From Rostratula benghalensis (Eukaryota; Chordata; Aves; Charadriiformes; Rostratulidae): a stretch of 64,000 bases of DNA. Numbering within the stretch: position 1 is the first letter of the stretch; each line of letters begins with the position of its first letter. Shown here piece by piece: positions 24,825-37,240 of the stretch. The position numbers and the translations under genes are program-made. Under the pieces are notes generated by a model, which made no database searches, was not told where the DNA came from, and saw only the letters and a program-made list of their open reading frames with translations. The stretch lies in contig VXAI01000137.1 in the NCBI GenBank assembly GCA_013399305.1, positions 789,542-853,541 of the forward strand, read 5' to 3'.

Positions 24825-26862
24825 AAAAGGGTCAAAGAAAAGCACTGGGGTTGGAGGACAACAAAGGAATTGGTGCTGGGAAGTATTTAGTCCCATTGAT
24901 GAAAGACAAAGCATGACCATGGCAAAAAATAAATATATTTAAGCTCACCAGAGCAGCAGAAACACCTGCCTTTGAGACTGAAGCAGTGATCCTGTCCTGT
25001 GGTCTGAGAGGACAACATACCTCTGTTGGCATGTCATTTCTCCACCAAGCTAGATGGGGATGGTCTCTTTTCGAAAGCCTTATTGTACAGATGTGGAGGC
25101 TAGGTGAGAAAGAGGTGAAGTGACCGAGCATGCCAGCAGGAAAGCTGGGAAAACCTCACCCAAACTGCATGTCTCTATATCAGCAAATAGCATCATGTAA
25201 AAGGAGTTACCTGTAAAGGGACATTTTCTGCTAAAATCTAGCATGACTAGATGAGCTTCAGGAGTTTTACTTCAGACCCATCAAGCCTTGATTCCATAGA
25301 CTGAATCAGTATTTGGAGAACTTTAACCAGCTAATTGTCCAGCTATTTTTTTATCCAAGAAGAAAACTCAGCTTATATACATTAAGACTGCTCTGCTGTA
25401 TGAATCACAGAAAACTATGCACAGACAACCAGTTCTCTTCAAATTTGTCTTCAGAGTCACTTTAAAATCACTGTCCAGAACCAGGACTGGGCTACTCCCT
25501 CACCTCCATTTTATTGTCCCAGCAGCTTGGACTGGTTACTGGCAGCAAAAGAATTGCCAATTTTGCTCAGCTGTTTCCTACTCTTCTAAAACCATCATCT
25601 CTGGCCCAGAGCTTAATTCCTGGCCCACCAGAGTCAAAATGAGACCCTCTCCATTAACTCCTTTGTATAAAGCATTTGAAAACCATCCAGGACTCCTGAG
25701 AGTGTGGTCAGGAGCAGGATCATGATGGCCTGCCAGGAGGACAGCAGGAGCAGGAGCTGGTTGGATTATAGCAATTACAAACAATTAAATTAATAACTAA
25801 GTGGAAGAAGGAACTGGTGAACCATGGCTCACTCAGCCAACTGTCCCTCCCTGCCACTCTGCTTTTGTGCAGCGTCAGCAGCCCCCAGGCTGATGAAGTT
25901 AAAGGGAATCCATCATTGCCATCCCCAATGCTTCCAGACAGCGCTCCAGCAGCTCCTGCTCAAGTCATGCTGGTGGTTTATTTTGGCTGTGAAATTGCCC
26001 CAGTTCCCAGGGGAGGTGAATAACTGGCTGCCAGGGAAGATTGCAAGGGTGGATTTCAAAGGCAAAGCCCCGTAGGTCACAGAATGCATCCCCACTGTCT
26101 CCTCCTGGACGCAAGGGAGTGAACCTGCTGTGGTACGGCCTCTGAAAGGAGAAGAAATATTTTTGGGGCAAAGAAAGACATCCCTGGCAGCACAAACTGT
26201 GTATTCCCCATATCTTGAGGCATCCTTCTTTTGTCCTGGCTGCCTCTTTCTCACAGGGCTTCTCTCTGAAATCACCACCATTATTTGTTGCTATTGGATT
26301 AAGGATCTGCAAACCTCATTTCTAGGAGATCCAAGCAGCCCCGGAGCCCAGCACATCAATCCAGGCTGCTCTGAGCGGTGCCCAGCCACAGTCTTACGAC
26401 TACACAGGGGCCTCTAATACTTCATTGCTTTTCCAATATCAGTTCCTCCCTGTTTTATGAACCTAATGTTCCCCAGTGGAAGCTGGGACTGCTGGCTGCT
26501 GCTCCTGGCATAGCGAGGGGGAAAAGACACAGCAGACAGCATATGATCTAATGTCAGGCCATTGTGATGATCATCTCTTTCTGCTTTTCCATTGATTTGG
26601 GTTAGGTGATGTAGCTCTATTGATCTTGGCAAAGACGGGGAAGGGGCTGGTGACACTCCACGCTGCTCCTATTTCTCTCCGTTTTGGCGTGTGTTTTCCA
26701 GTCGAATAATCTGTTCTAATTTGCCTAAAGCCTATTAACAGGAGATCAATTTCTAATAAAACATGACATTTCAATAGCCCCGTCTATCCACCGATCCAAA
26801 AAAGCCTTTAAAAACACTAATTGAAAAAGCAAGGGGTGAGGTATATCTTTCTTGTGTCTAAT
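24825..26862. other. Single-copy intron
   Basis: No gene or interspersed repeat is recognised. The right part (26560-26830) is AT-rich and is noted separately as a possible conserved element. Confidence 0.55.
26690..26830. promoter_or_regulatory. Candidate conserved intronic element
   Basis: Repeat-free sequence with GTCGAATAATC, TCTAATTTGCC, CCTATTAACAGG and CACTAATTGAAAAAG. The mix of CpG and TAAT cores resembles vertebrate developmental enhancers. There is no direct proof. Confidence 0.22.
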
Positions 26863-26972
26863 AGAATCACAGAATCGTAGTATCATAGAATCATAGAATG
26901 GTCCAGGATGGAAGGGACCTCCAAAGGTCATCTAGTCCGAACCTCGCAGCCAACAGGGACACCCCCAACTAG
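26863..26972 (-). repeat. CR1 3' tail fragment (same subfamily as 21125-21355)
   Basis: It begins with AGAATCACAGAATCGTAG, then TCATAGAATGGTCCAGGATG, GAAGGGACCTCCAAAGGTC and CAGGGACACCCCCAACTAG, and stops there. The tail octamer is repeated four times. Confidence 0.93.
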
Positions 26973-27113
26973 AGAGCAGCCACCAGCCCTCTCTCTTTCC
27001 TTGTATGGAACTTTTAATGTGCTGCTTGCATGGGTGATGCCAGCTCTGAGAGTACTTTCAGCCATATGGAGAGCAGGATCCTGGAAAACCATCTGTTTAG
27101 TCTTCTCAACATT

Positions 27114-27305
27114 CATAGGATCATAGAATCATTCAGGTTGGAAGAGACCCTTGGGATCATTGAGTCCAACCATCAGCCCCACTCTACAAATTCCTTCCCT
27201 ACGCCATATCTCCCAACACCACATCTAAATGACTCTTAAACACATTCAGGGATGGGAACTCAACCACCTCCCTGGGCAGCCTATTCCAATGTCTGACCAC
27301 TAAAT
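27114..27305 (-). repeat. CR1 3' fragment (third subfamily)
   Basis: TCATAGAATCATTCAGGTTG, GGATCATTGAGTCCAACCAT, CACATCTAAATGACTCTTAA and CTCCCTGGGCAGCCTATTCC follow the 3' end of an older CR1 type. It lies 140 bp from another minus-strand CR1 tail. Confidence 0.92.
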
Positions 27306-27695
27306 GACCATTCATGCTTTCAATGCTGTCTGGACCCCAACATGCCGTGATGGCAGCCACTCACATCAGAGGTGATGTCAGTTGAGCTAGAGAAGAGATT
27401 TGACCCCAGCCTTTTGCTTACAAGGGAGACCCACTCCCTAAATTTGCAATTTGCTTTGTGCCTTGGCAAGGCTTACTTCTAAAACTCCATCCCAGCATCA
27501 TCACACAAATGTCTGTGTGATCACTCATCCAATTTCATCCAGAGACCCAAAGTTGTACAGACAAAAACTCTCCTTCAGAAGGCACCTACAGATGCAGAGA
27601 GAGCACACATCTTCTCCACACAACAGAAGGGACAGCAAACTGGGTTGATCTTGAAATCCCTTCAGGTTCCTGATTCATGTTTCGTTTGCCAGAGA

Positions 27696-27785
27696 GGGTT
27701 TTTTTGTTTGGTTGGTTTTGGGTGGGTTTTTTGGGTGGGTTTTTTTTTGTTGTTGTTGTTTTTTTGTTTTGTTTTTTTTTGTGGT
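27696..27785. repeat. T/G-rich simple sequence
   Basis: Runs of T are broken by GGTTGG, GGGTGGG and TTGTTGTTGTTG. Simple sequence without a clear unit. Confidence 0.9.
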
Positions 27786-28679
27786 TAGCAAGCATGTAAG
27801 ACTTATTGCTACAGTACTGCAAAAGCCAAGGAGAATGGTTCTTTCCCCCCTTCTCCATCCACAGAGCTCCCAGGGCCTTTTTTCCAAGCAGCAATGACAG
27901 GGTTTATGTCAAACCAAGACATCCCTATCTATCTGCTGAAACTGAGGTCTCCCTTGCAGGGCAAGCACGGCACACCCGGGCTGAGGGGGGCTCCTATTAC
28001 TCCAGCAGGCAAAGGAGGAAATGTAGGGCAAGATGTTGATGGCTACCTGTTTTCCTTTTCCAGGGAGATACGGGTCACCATGCTTTGACATGGCCACGAG
28101 ATACTCCAGTTTCATGGTGAAGCACTGTCTCACAGCAGATCGAGCGTGCAGTGATCTGGGATAGGCTGCAGTGAACATTCTGCTTTGGGCCAGAGGGTCC
28201 TGCAAGTCAGGAGATGAACTCCTAGCTGACAGAAGTCCCCTTTCCTTCACACTCCTTGGCACGCAACTACTGTGCCATGCTACTGTGGGAATCCACCCAC
28301 TTTTATAGCAAGAGATACTCCCAGCTGCAATGAATTTATGATTTAAAATAGACATAAATAAAAGAGCAGCCTGTCATTCTGGGCTTGGCCAGCACCTAGC
28401 ACAGTGGGTTTATGACTGCTGCTCCCAGTACTATTAAAAAAAAATAATAAATAACTACAGCTTGAAGTATGGCTAGCCAGAGTGTACCTGGAGTGCAGGG
28501 CTCACCCCACATTAAAACAACTCCAGAGCTGGGCACAGGGGAGAAAAGGAAGAGGATGACCAAGTCCCTTCTCTCCCTCACCAGGGAGAACATGTCAGGT
28601 GTGTGCAGCTTTCAGAGCCAATTGACAGATGACATCATTTTTGAAAGCATGGTTTACACACGCTCCCCTGGCGCTCCCT

Positions 28680-28740
28680 GATTGATAAATTAGACACTCA
28701 TGAGCCATGTGCTAATCAATGCAAATCATTAGTTTGTAAC
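28680..28740. promoter_or_regulatory. Candidate regulatory site: POU octamer flanked by inverted CTAAT/ATTAG
   Basis: GCTAATCAATGCAAATCATT (28711-28730) contains a perfect ATGCAAAT octamer (28719-28726). CTAAT (28712-28716) and its complement ATTAG (28728-28732) stand on either side. TGATAAATTAG lies just upstream. The arrangement suggests joint POU and homeodomain binding. The function is inferred. Confidence 0.3.
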
Positions 28741-29121
28741 AACACAAGGCAAGCTCGGCAGAGCTCATTTTTCAAGGTAATGGCCTGCCAAGTGATCAGC
28801 ATTCAGCCACCAGCCCTGCCAAGCGATCTATTAACAGGCTGTTGGCACTCACCTATGGCATGGGGCTGAGGCCTTTGCTGTCCAGTCCCCCCCCCACAAG
28901 GATGGGGTTGTGCTGCTCAGTGGAAGAGCCAAGGCCCAGAACTTGCTATTCCTCCTCCTTCCTCTCCACGAGGCACCAGAGCTCCTGCCCTGTTCCCAGG
29001 CTTCATTAACACAGGCCACCTTGGTCCCAGTCTCTCACTGCCTGGCACCCCCTGAACACTTGTTCTCTACTTACTCCAACCCTGCAACCTTAAATAAAAG
29101 GGATGCATTTCCCGAGGCCTT

Positions 29122-29350
29122 CTCATCTAAATCTCCCCTCTTTCACTTTAAAACTGTTACCCCACGTCCTACAGCTCCACTCCTTGATCAAAAGTCCCTC
29201 CCCATCTCTCCTGTAGCCCCCTTTAGGGACTGGAAGGCTGCTCTAAGGTCTCCCTGGAGCTTTCTCTTCTCCAGGCTGAACAACCCCAACTCTCTCAGCC
29301 TGTCCTCATAGAAGAGGTGCTCCAGCCAGCTCTCTGATCACCTTTGTGGC
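29122..29350 (-). repeat. CR1 internal piece lacking its 3' end
   Basis: TCATCTAAATCTCCCCTC, CAAAAGTCCCTCCCCATCTC, CTTCTCTTCTCCAGGCTGAA, CTCTCAGCCTGTCCTCATAG and GAGGTGCTCCAGCC follow the complement of the CR1 body. The tail and the last 200 or so bases of the element are missing on the left. For a LINE this implies a later deletion or a break. Confidence 0.93.
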
Positions 29351-30163
29351 ATTCATTGGGTGGCAGTACATAAAGTGCACAACCCAAAATGCTTGCCTAC
29401 CCCTGGACAGCTATTTAGCATGGGTCAAACTGCAGAAAAAACACAATTCAGGTAGCATCACTACCAGAAAGTCTCTAAACCCTGCATGCTTTCTGTTCAG
29501 AAAGACCCAGAAACACAGCACATGTGTGAATGGGACTGACCAGGGATGAAGATCTCAACGTAGTTGGCCTGGAGTAGAAATCCTCACATTAAATAGCTCA
29601 GAAATAGAGAAAATTAGTAATATGGGATGGTATGGGGACAGATGGATCGCAACATGAGCAGGATCATGAACATAAGTCTTTTATAAGTGTCTCTTCATGG
29701 AGTTGGGGGACCAGATTCCTCCCAGAGATGAGCTCATCCCTCAGTACTGGGAAGGCAGTGACCCAGAGGGCTGGGAGCCCTGTGGTGGGGGGTGCAGAGC
29801 AGCACCACAAAGGGCCCTTTGACTGTGGCCAGACAGGGAGCTTTGAGACACCCACGGACTCTCATGACACTGCGTCACTTGAGAGGAAGCCAGCTGCCCT
29901 TTGGCAACGGGAGGCATGGACGCATGGGCAGGAGAGCAGGCAGCAGCACACAGATGGGCACGGGCAGCAGAACACATGTCAACACAGCAGTACACAAGAG
30001 GGGGGAGATATTCAGGGAAGCAGGGGCATGGAGACGCCCAAAGACACCCACACAGAGCTGTACACATGCTGCACACCAAGGCTCATCTGCAAGGACTGAA
30101 GATGCACTCACCGATGTGCCACGGGGTTACTTGGTCACCAGCCAGGGAAGGTGCAGTGATGTT

Positions 30164-30512
30164 ATCATAGAATGGTTTAGTTTGGAAGGGACATTAAAGA
30201 TCCTGCAGTTCCAAACCCCTGCCCTGGGCAGGGACACCTCCCACCAGACCAGGTTGCTCAAAGCCCCATCCAGACTGGTCTTGAACACCTTCAAGGATGG
30301 GGCAGCCACAGCTTCTCTGGGCAAGTTGTTGCAGTGTCTCACTACCCTCACAGCAAAGAATTTCTTCCTAATATTTAATCTAAATCTCCCCCTTCTCAGT
30401 CTGAAACTTACCCCTTGTCCTATCTCTCCATTCTCGGATAAAGAGCCTCTCCCCATCTCTCCTGTAGCTCCCTTTAGGGACTGGGAGGCTGCTACAAGGT
30501 CTCCCTGGAGCC
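30164..30512 (-). repeat. CR1 3' fragment, about 350 bp
   Basis: ATCATAGAATGGTTTAGTTT at the left end is followed by GGGACACCTCCCACCAGACC, GGGATGGGGCAGCCACAGC-like text, TTTCTTCCTAATATTTAATC and CTGTAGCTCCCTTTAGGGAC. A long plus-strand frame (29792-30625) runs through it, but it is CR1 antisense and not a gene. Confidence 0.95.
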
Positions 30513-31411
30513 ATGTAAAGATGAGCACAGGCATGCACCGAGTGTACTCTCACACCCAGCAGCACACATGGGGAATGCAGGCATCAGCCCCAAAAAAGGA
30601 CCTGCTCCCTTGGAATCTGATCTAAATATGGGCATTTACACACACCTCGGGTGGCGTGGTGCCCTGCGCAGCACCAGGCATCATCGAGGGCAACAAGCTC
30701 AATCACAGCCTGTCACATTCAATCTTGGAGACAAGCAGACATCTTTGCAATTTCCCTTTGCAGCGTATCAGAGGCGGACTAAAGCTCCTGCTTTGTTGAG
30801 GATTTGGGCACTTTCCTTATTTTCCCTAAACAAAACAAATCAAAAATCCTATCACAGAGATTATATCACTGGTCATGTAAGAGCCTCTGTTCTTGCAGTG
30901 ATATTTGTGCCAAGAACTGGTGCTAAAATGACTACAGAGAGAGATGCAGAGAGTGATGGGCTGGGAGTGTATAACTGAAATACAGAAATCCAAAGGCTGG
31001 AGGTCTTTGCTCACTCTCTTGCTATGAGCTGTGGGCTGGATGGGTGCGTGGAGTCAGGGCTTGGGAACAATTCCTGTCAGCAATGTGGGGACACATTATC
31101 TTCAAGGCTAGGGGGAAGGGGAAACTGAAAAAGAAGCTCTCCAAAGAAATCAGCCAGCCCATACTCTCTGTCCAGTCCTTTTTGTCAGTTGACATCCCTG
31201 GGGCTAAGGTGGAGATAATGAGGTCCCACATATCTCTGGGCCCCAGCCCCACTGACAGGGTTGTGCTCTGCAAAGGTTATTGTAATTCAATTGCTGACTC
31301 TTTCAGTTCCTGGGCTTCTCAATGCCAAGGTGACCTATTAAGAACTTAATATCAGATAAGAAACATCCCTTGAAGCCTTTCTAACCTTTATAATCTATGT
31401 TTATCCCCAGG

Positions 31412-31460
31412 AAAAAAAAAAAAAAAAAAAAGAGAGAAAGAAAAAGAAAAGAAGAGAGAA
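31412..31460. repeat. A-rich microsatellite with GA tail
   Basis: Twenty A (31412-31431), then GAGAGAAAGAAAAAGAAAAG. Confidence 0.95.
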
Positions 31461-34400
31461 TGGTTATCTTCCAATATTGCCTCAGATAAAAGGGAAATAC
31501 CATCTGTGGACAAAGCTCTACACTTGCCCTTTCTCCTCTTCATGCAAGCAGCCAGAAAACTGACCCAGCTCTGAAACAGTGGAAGAGGCCTCTTCTATTC
31601 ACCTGCCATAGCTTGATCCTCCCCTGAAGGCTGCTCTCATCTGCTGATCCACCGATGGTTCCTCTGCTTTTGTCTCTGGTGTCTGATGTGTCTCTCTGCA
31701 GGCCAACCTCAGCACAGACCACCTGTCTCACCAGCCAGTCCCAAATGAGTAGCAGTGGTCCCAGCAAGTGCCAGCCCTTCCATCACCCAACTTCCATCAA
31801 GACCAAATGCCCCAACAGCCATCTCTTCTCTGCTGTGTCTCACTGAGGTCTTTGCCTTCCCAAGCCTTCCTCTCATCGCCCATCAACTGAACCCTCAGTA
31901 GTGACCTAAAGCTCTCTCTCATGGTTTGTTTTTTTTCTTCCAAGGCCACCGTACAATTTGTTGGTCCTCTCCAGCATTGCTTGGCTGGATTCACCTGCAG
32001 TCTCCAGAACTGAGATACAAGGAGCTTCCAGTCACAACTGAACAGAGAGACAGCTGCCCCTCCAAACTCCTGCAGAAAAGACCACACTAAACACATCCCT
32101 GCTCACTTCCTCCATCTCCTCAAGTCCTTCCTTGGAAAGGACCACCAACGACCTCAGTTGTGACAGCTTCTGAATGGTCCTGTATGCTCTCAGCAGCCTC
32201 TTGGTTTTATCAAGGTCCCCTAGCATCCCCAAAATATCCAGCCACCTGTGCTGAGAGCTACTGCTGTGCCCTCTTCTTCTGAGGATGCCACATGAGGAAA
32301 TGTGAATGGTGGGAGGAAAGCATTAGCAGCCATGGCCCTTGCTCCACCTCAGCTAAGAGAGTAAATGGAGGGAGCATAGGGGCTCTCAGCTCAGGGGACA
32401 GGAGGATGAAGCGCACTAGGAGGTAGAAGGGACATGTAATGAGAGAGAAGATAAATAATCCCAAGCCCAGAGAGCAAAATTCTGGTCCCCCATGGTGACA
32501 ACATGGGGCCAACTCCAGCATGACATCATAGGTCACTGGACATGGAGCTGTGGAGCAGTGAATATCAACAGTCCTTTTTCCCAGCTACCTCCTTTGCACA
32601 GCCTCTTGCTCCAGCCTGAGATGGCAACACTGAATGCTCTCTGTTTTCCTTCAGCTTCTTATTTGGCTCCAGGTTTAGAGCAAGGAACTTTGAAAAATCA
32701 GAATCTTAAACCACAGCAGAGCTATGAACTCTCCATGTGACTAGAGATGTCACCTACCTTGTCAGTGTTTTACTCTCCACACTTTTCATTGAAATGCTTG
32801 TGGATTGTATGATTTTTTTAGGGGACAGCTTCTGTGGCTGCATGAAGGGTTAATTGGAAGTTCTTGAGATAGGAAGCACAGACTCAAAAAATACCACCAT
32901 GGCTGTGCACCCCTCAGGTCAGAGAGTGACATGGACAAACCCAGCATATTGCATGATCACACACTCATGGCTCTCAGATCATTATTAGGGGGCATTTCCA
33001 GAGAGGTCTTGGGTGAGTAAAACTTGATTGGCATTGGAAATCTTCAAATGAAAAGTACCATGGAAGTTCAGTAATTATTACCTCCAGTAAGGTAAGAATG
33101 GCGCGTATCTCCAGACCCTAAATCACAGGGGTTCCTTGTACATCCATCAGAATTAACCAAATGTGTATTCAAAGCCCTTGATTGAATTATCTAAAAAGTA
33201 ATGCAGATGAATTTGAAAATAATGGTGTCATAGGCACATTTTTAATGCCAATAAATCACCAGGCAGGACCATCAGTGTAAAGTCCCCGTATACAGAGAGA
33301 CACGAGGCAGAAAATGCAGTGGTCAAGGATGGCAGCGAGCAGTTTCCTCCCCAGCCAAGCGCACCCCAGCATCTTGGAAAGCATCAACCCAGGTCTATGG
33401 GAGTGAAGATGACCACCCCACGGAGGAAACAGAACCCTCTGTGTGCACTTAAAAGGATTAGGAGGTCTGCTGGGAACTGTCCTAAAGGAGCTGTATGACA
33501 CAGAGGGCAAGGAATAAGGCACGATCAAGAGAGAATTAAGAGAGCCAGAGGGATTTAGCAGACAAGTGCTGACACATTATTCCACTTAGACAGAGGCAGG
33601 GGATTCCTGGGAGAGGAGAAAAGTGGCTTGAGCCATTTGGGTTAGGGTCTGGCTGCTGAACTGGGGATCAGATCCTAGATCAAACTGTTGGGGAGTTTAA
33701 CTGGCCCTATCAAAGGAGTTCAGCACTCATGAGTCAAACAACTCTAACCACTCCGTGATTCTATGGTCCTGTAACATTGAACCATCCCAGAAACCTCTTG
33801 CCCAATTCAGGTTAAATATGAAATGTAGGGACATTCAGAAAGCAGGAAGCCTGAAAAAACTGGGTGCAAAGGAGGCCATCTCCAGGGATGTGTTGGCTGA
33901 GCCCAGCAGGGAAGTCAGAGCAGAGCTAAGAGGACGCACTGTCTTTCCAACAGGCCCAACTTGCAAGTCTACAATTCACTTGGTGGCCCACACCTTCCCT
34001 CAACTCCCTTATTTACTTTTGTAAGTACCAGAGCAATGTCCTCGTAGAGGCAAGACTTTCCTTCTAATGTAAGAAGTTGAGACGTCTGAGCTCCAAAAGT
34101 AGCATCCCATAAGGAGCTGCATGAGTCCTCCATCCTTGAAAGTTCTGTGGTTTGCTACTGACCTACACAGCTCGTTACCTCTGTACGAGTGGCTCATACC
34201 TGGCCACACATCAGTGGAGACCAATGAACAGGTCCTGCCTGAAAACTTCTGGGGCCAAAGTCCAAGCATTCGTGGTGTGAATGCTAGCAGAGTAGCAACC
34301 CTACCCCAGACACTTCTGCTCCAGTTGTGTGCTTGGATAGTGGAATTTGGGAAAAAACCCAGGACTGCACCTGGAAGATGTTCATGGCACTGCTGTGTTT

Positions 34401-35767
34401 CAGGTGACCAAACAGGATTTTTCCCCTTGAAGGCAAAGAGCCTGCAGCAAACCCAGCTGAACCTTTGCTGATGGGAAGGTGATGGAAGAATAACCTGGGT
34501 GTGATCTTCTCGTGTCTCAATAACCATCACCTATCTCCCATGGGCAGAGGAGAGACAGCAAGAGCGTGTCACTCACGGGAGAGGAGGGATCACTTTCCTC
34601 TGGAACCTCGAGGTAACCCGGGCAATGAAACTCTACCCAAAGCCATTTTGACATAAGGTCGTGGTGGGAGACAAAGCAAGGTCAGGAGTTCAGCATCAAT
34701 ACAACAAGTGCCAGTCATGACACAAAAGACTCGGGGATCAGATGTACCTGCCAAGCACTGCTTGGAAGGCAAGGTATTGAGATGCATAATTACACCCCCT
34801 TTAATCTCTACTGCTCTTCCCCTTGGTTCACACAGCTCTGTTGGCTTTGTCCTTGCACAGGTTGCCTCCTAGCAGGGTCCTAGCCAAGGAACCCCTTCGT
34901 AGCCACACAGCACAGATGGTGGTGCAGTAGTTGAACGATGAGGGATAGAAGAGCTTCATTCCCCCTTTCACTGAAGCATCGGTCCAAGCTTCACTAGAAT
35001 CACTCCCACAGTTACATCTGTGATCACCTCCAGCTTTGTGCTGGAGTAACTCAATGAGGTTACCCCAGATTCACACACCAGTGGCAGCAGGGACTCCAGA
35101 GGAACTAATGTGGACTGGTGATGGCAAGAAAAGAACCAGGACCTCAAACCTCTAAAGAAAGAGCAACTCCTTTTCCTTGAAGTTCTGCCAGAGTGTGTTA
35201 GTGCTGGTGTTTCCTATTTTCAAAGTTTGGGAGGTTGTTTAGTGAAATTCCACGTCAGGGAGATATAAGATGCAAAATCCTGTGCATTTTGAGGTTACGC
35301 ACTGATCTTCATCCTAAATAACAGCTTAAAATGACTGAAATGTTGAGTATTTACTTGAAATCAGCCCTCTTAATGGAATTACTATTTTTTTACTCTTTCC
35401 CAGAGCCTGATCTCCTTTTGAAGGAAAGCATTCCCTGTTTCTGAGGTTTTGTTGTGGCAAAATTAGATTAGTTTCATGAGACTGAAACAAAACCCAGTAA
35501 CACCAGGTCTGGAGATCTTCATGCTCCCTTGCTGTTGCTTCACAAAACCCTTGGGAAAACAGGTTGAGTGAGCCTGGAGCTCACTCATTTCCTTCTCTCT
35601 CTCCAGATCTTCCTCATAAAACAGAAGGGGGACAAAAAAAAAAAGGCTTTTTAATAGTTAGTGAGCCAACCCTTATCAAGTTGTATGCAAGATCTGTTTG
35701 ATCAGTGGGAGATGGCAAAAATGTAGAGAAGATGAGGGTCAATGCCTGGGCGTCCAGCACAAAAGTT

Positions 35768-35785
35768 GGGGGGGGGGGGGGGGGG
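35768..35785. repeat. Poly-G run, 18 G
   Basis: An uninterrupted run of 18 G after AAAAGTT. Long G homopolymers are prone to sequencing slippage, so the true length is uncertain. Confidence 0.95.
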
Positions 35786-37164
35786 AGAAGGGGTCAATTA
35801 TTTTTGATCACTTCTAACCCAAAATATTCCTTTTTAGAGGAAGCTTCTCTGTGTGTGCAGCAGATGGCGCAGCTGCCGTAGTTGTCCCACTGCCACCCAC
35901 TGTCCCCATGCCAGCCACAGGGCCATCTGAAAGGGCGTCCCTCACTACTTGGTGATCTCATCCTGCCCTTTTTTTGGCTGGGTCCTGAGCTCTGCAGTTC
36001 CCAGCACTGTATTTTAGCACTCTGAGAGCAGTTTACAGTGATGAAAGCTGGTGACCAGCTGTCCCAAAGAAGGGGGGACAACTCCACAAGGGATGCAGGA
36101 GGCGCAGCTTCATCATAGAGAGATGAATGAGTTGTAAAACTCCACACTGGTGCCTCCTGGGACACCGGCATCATTCACGACCTTGAACTCAGCCTTAGCC
36201 CTCCAGCCCTCCTCGGGACATTTAAAACAGGGTGAGACAAAGGACAGGCTACAAAACGGGCCACGGGGAGCAATCCTGCATTGGCTCAGGTGCTTCATTT
36301 CCATACTGGGAGGAAAAAAAACAGGGATTGCCTCTGCAGGCGATGCCAGTCCGGGTGATGGAGACCAGAGCCCAACCAGCTGCACCCAAAGCCAGGAGCC
36401 GACCTCTTCCTGCACCCTTCTGGGCCCAGCTGCATTCATCGGAGCAGACTGGTCCTTCTCATCACAGCCATAATGGTTCCCACTGGACTACTATTTCTGT
36501 CCAGTAGTGACAGAGGAAGGCACTGTGAAGCCTTTATTTTTGGGACTCCAGGCTATCTTTGCAGGCTTTGTGGTTTAAAGGGACGTGCCTGCTCCCTTTA
36601 TGACAATCAACTGTTTCTTCTCTCATCTTCAAAGACTAAAGCTAAAACTTATTAGCTTGCCATTTTTGTCCAGGGACCCCCTACCAACCACTTTCTGTCC
36701 AGAAACAGAGCAAAGAGATCATCTTATCACTCCCATTTCTATTTTTTTCTTTCTTTCTCTGAGTTTGTTACCCTCTTCAGAGGAGGACTACATGGTTGCT
36801 CATCAAAGGGAGAAAACTTGTGTTTGTACATAGATCTCTTTGCAGATGGGAAAGAAAATTCTGTGTAGAAGCATCTTTGCAGTTGGTGGCAAACAAACAA
36901 TGAGAGTAAGGACAGGGAGTAGCAAGGGGAAAGAGTTAAAAAAGGGGGTCTTTTTTGGTGAGGAGATGGCCATGTCCTATATGTTTGTGTGCAGTTGCCT
37001 TCTCCCACTCATCCCCCAACCCGGGAGCTCTTCAAAGCTTCTTGCCCTTGGCCCATGGCCTTGGGAGCAGAGAAGTCACAAGCAGGCTGCCAGCCAGCCA
37101 GCTGCCACCATTGTCCCTGCAGTAGCACTAAAAAGCACCACTGGGAAGTGTATGGGGGATTTGT

Positions 37165-37240
37165 TTCTTTTTTCTTTTTCTTTTTTTTTTTTATTCCTTC
37201 CGAGAACAGTAGCTTTTTTTCTTTTTTTCCTGGAAGAACA
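37165..37240. repeat. Pyrimidine-rich tract
   Basis: TTTCTTTTTTCTTTTTCTTT and following T runs; simple sequence on the plus strand. Confidence 0.85.

Larger units (their letters stand above)
27306..29121. other. Single-copy intron with a T/G-rich tract
   Basis: No gene is recognised. It contains the T/G-rich tract at 27696-27785 and the octamer/homeodomain cluster at 28680-28735. Short frames here lack domains. Confidence 0.55.

Noticed and set aside
29792..30625. A 277-codon plus-strand open reading frame, the longest in the window
   Set aside because: Its second half is the antisense of a CR1 3' end (30164-30512), and the first half has no recognisable domain.
33741..33772. CCGTGATTCTATGGTCC, like a CR1 tail octamer
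   Set aside because: Only about 15 bp resemble CR1, and the upstream sequence does not follow CR1. Too weak to call.
34009..34530. A 173-codon minus-strand frame overlapping a 116-codon plus-strand frame
   Set aside because: No recognisable domain on either strand and no splice or promoter support. Read as non-coding intron.
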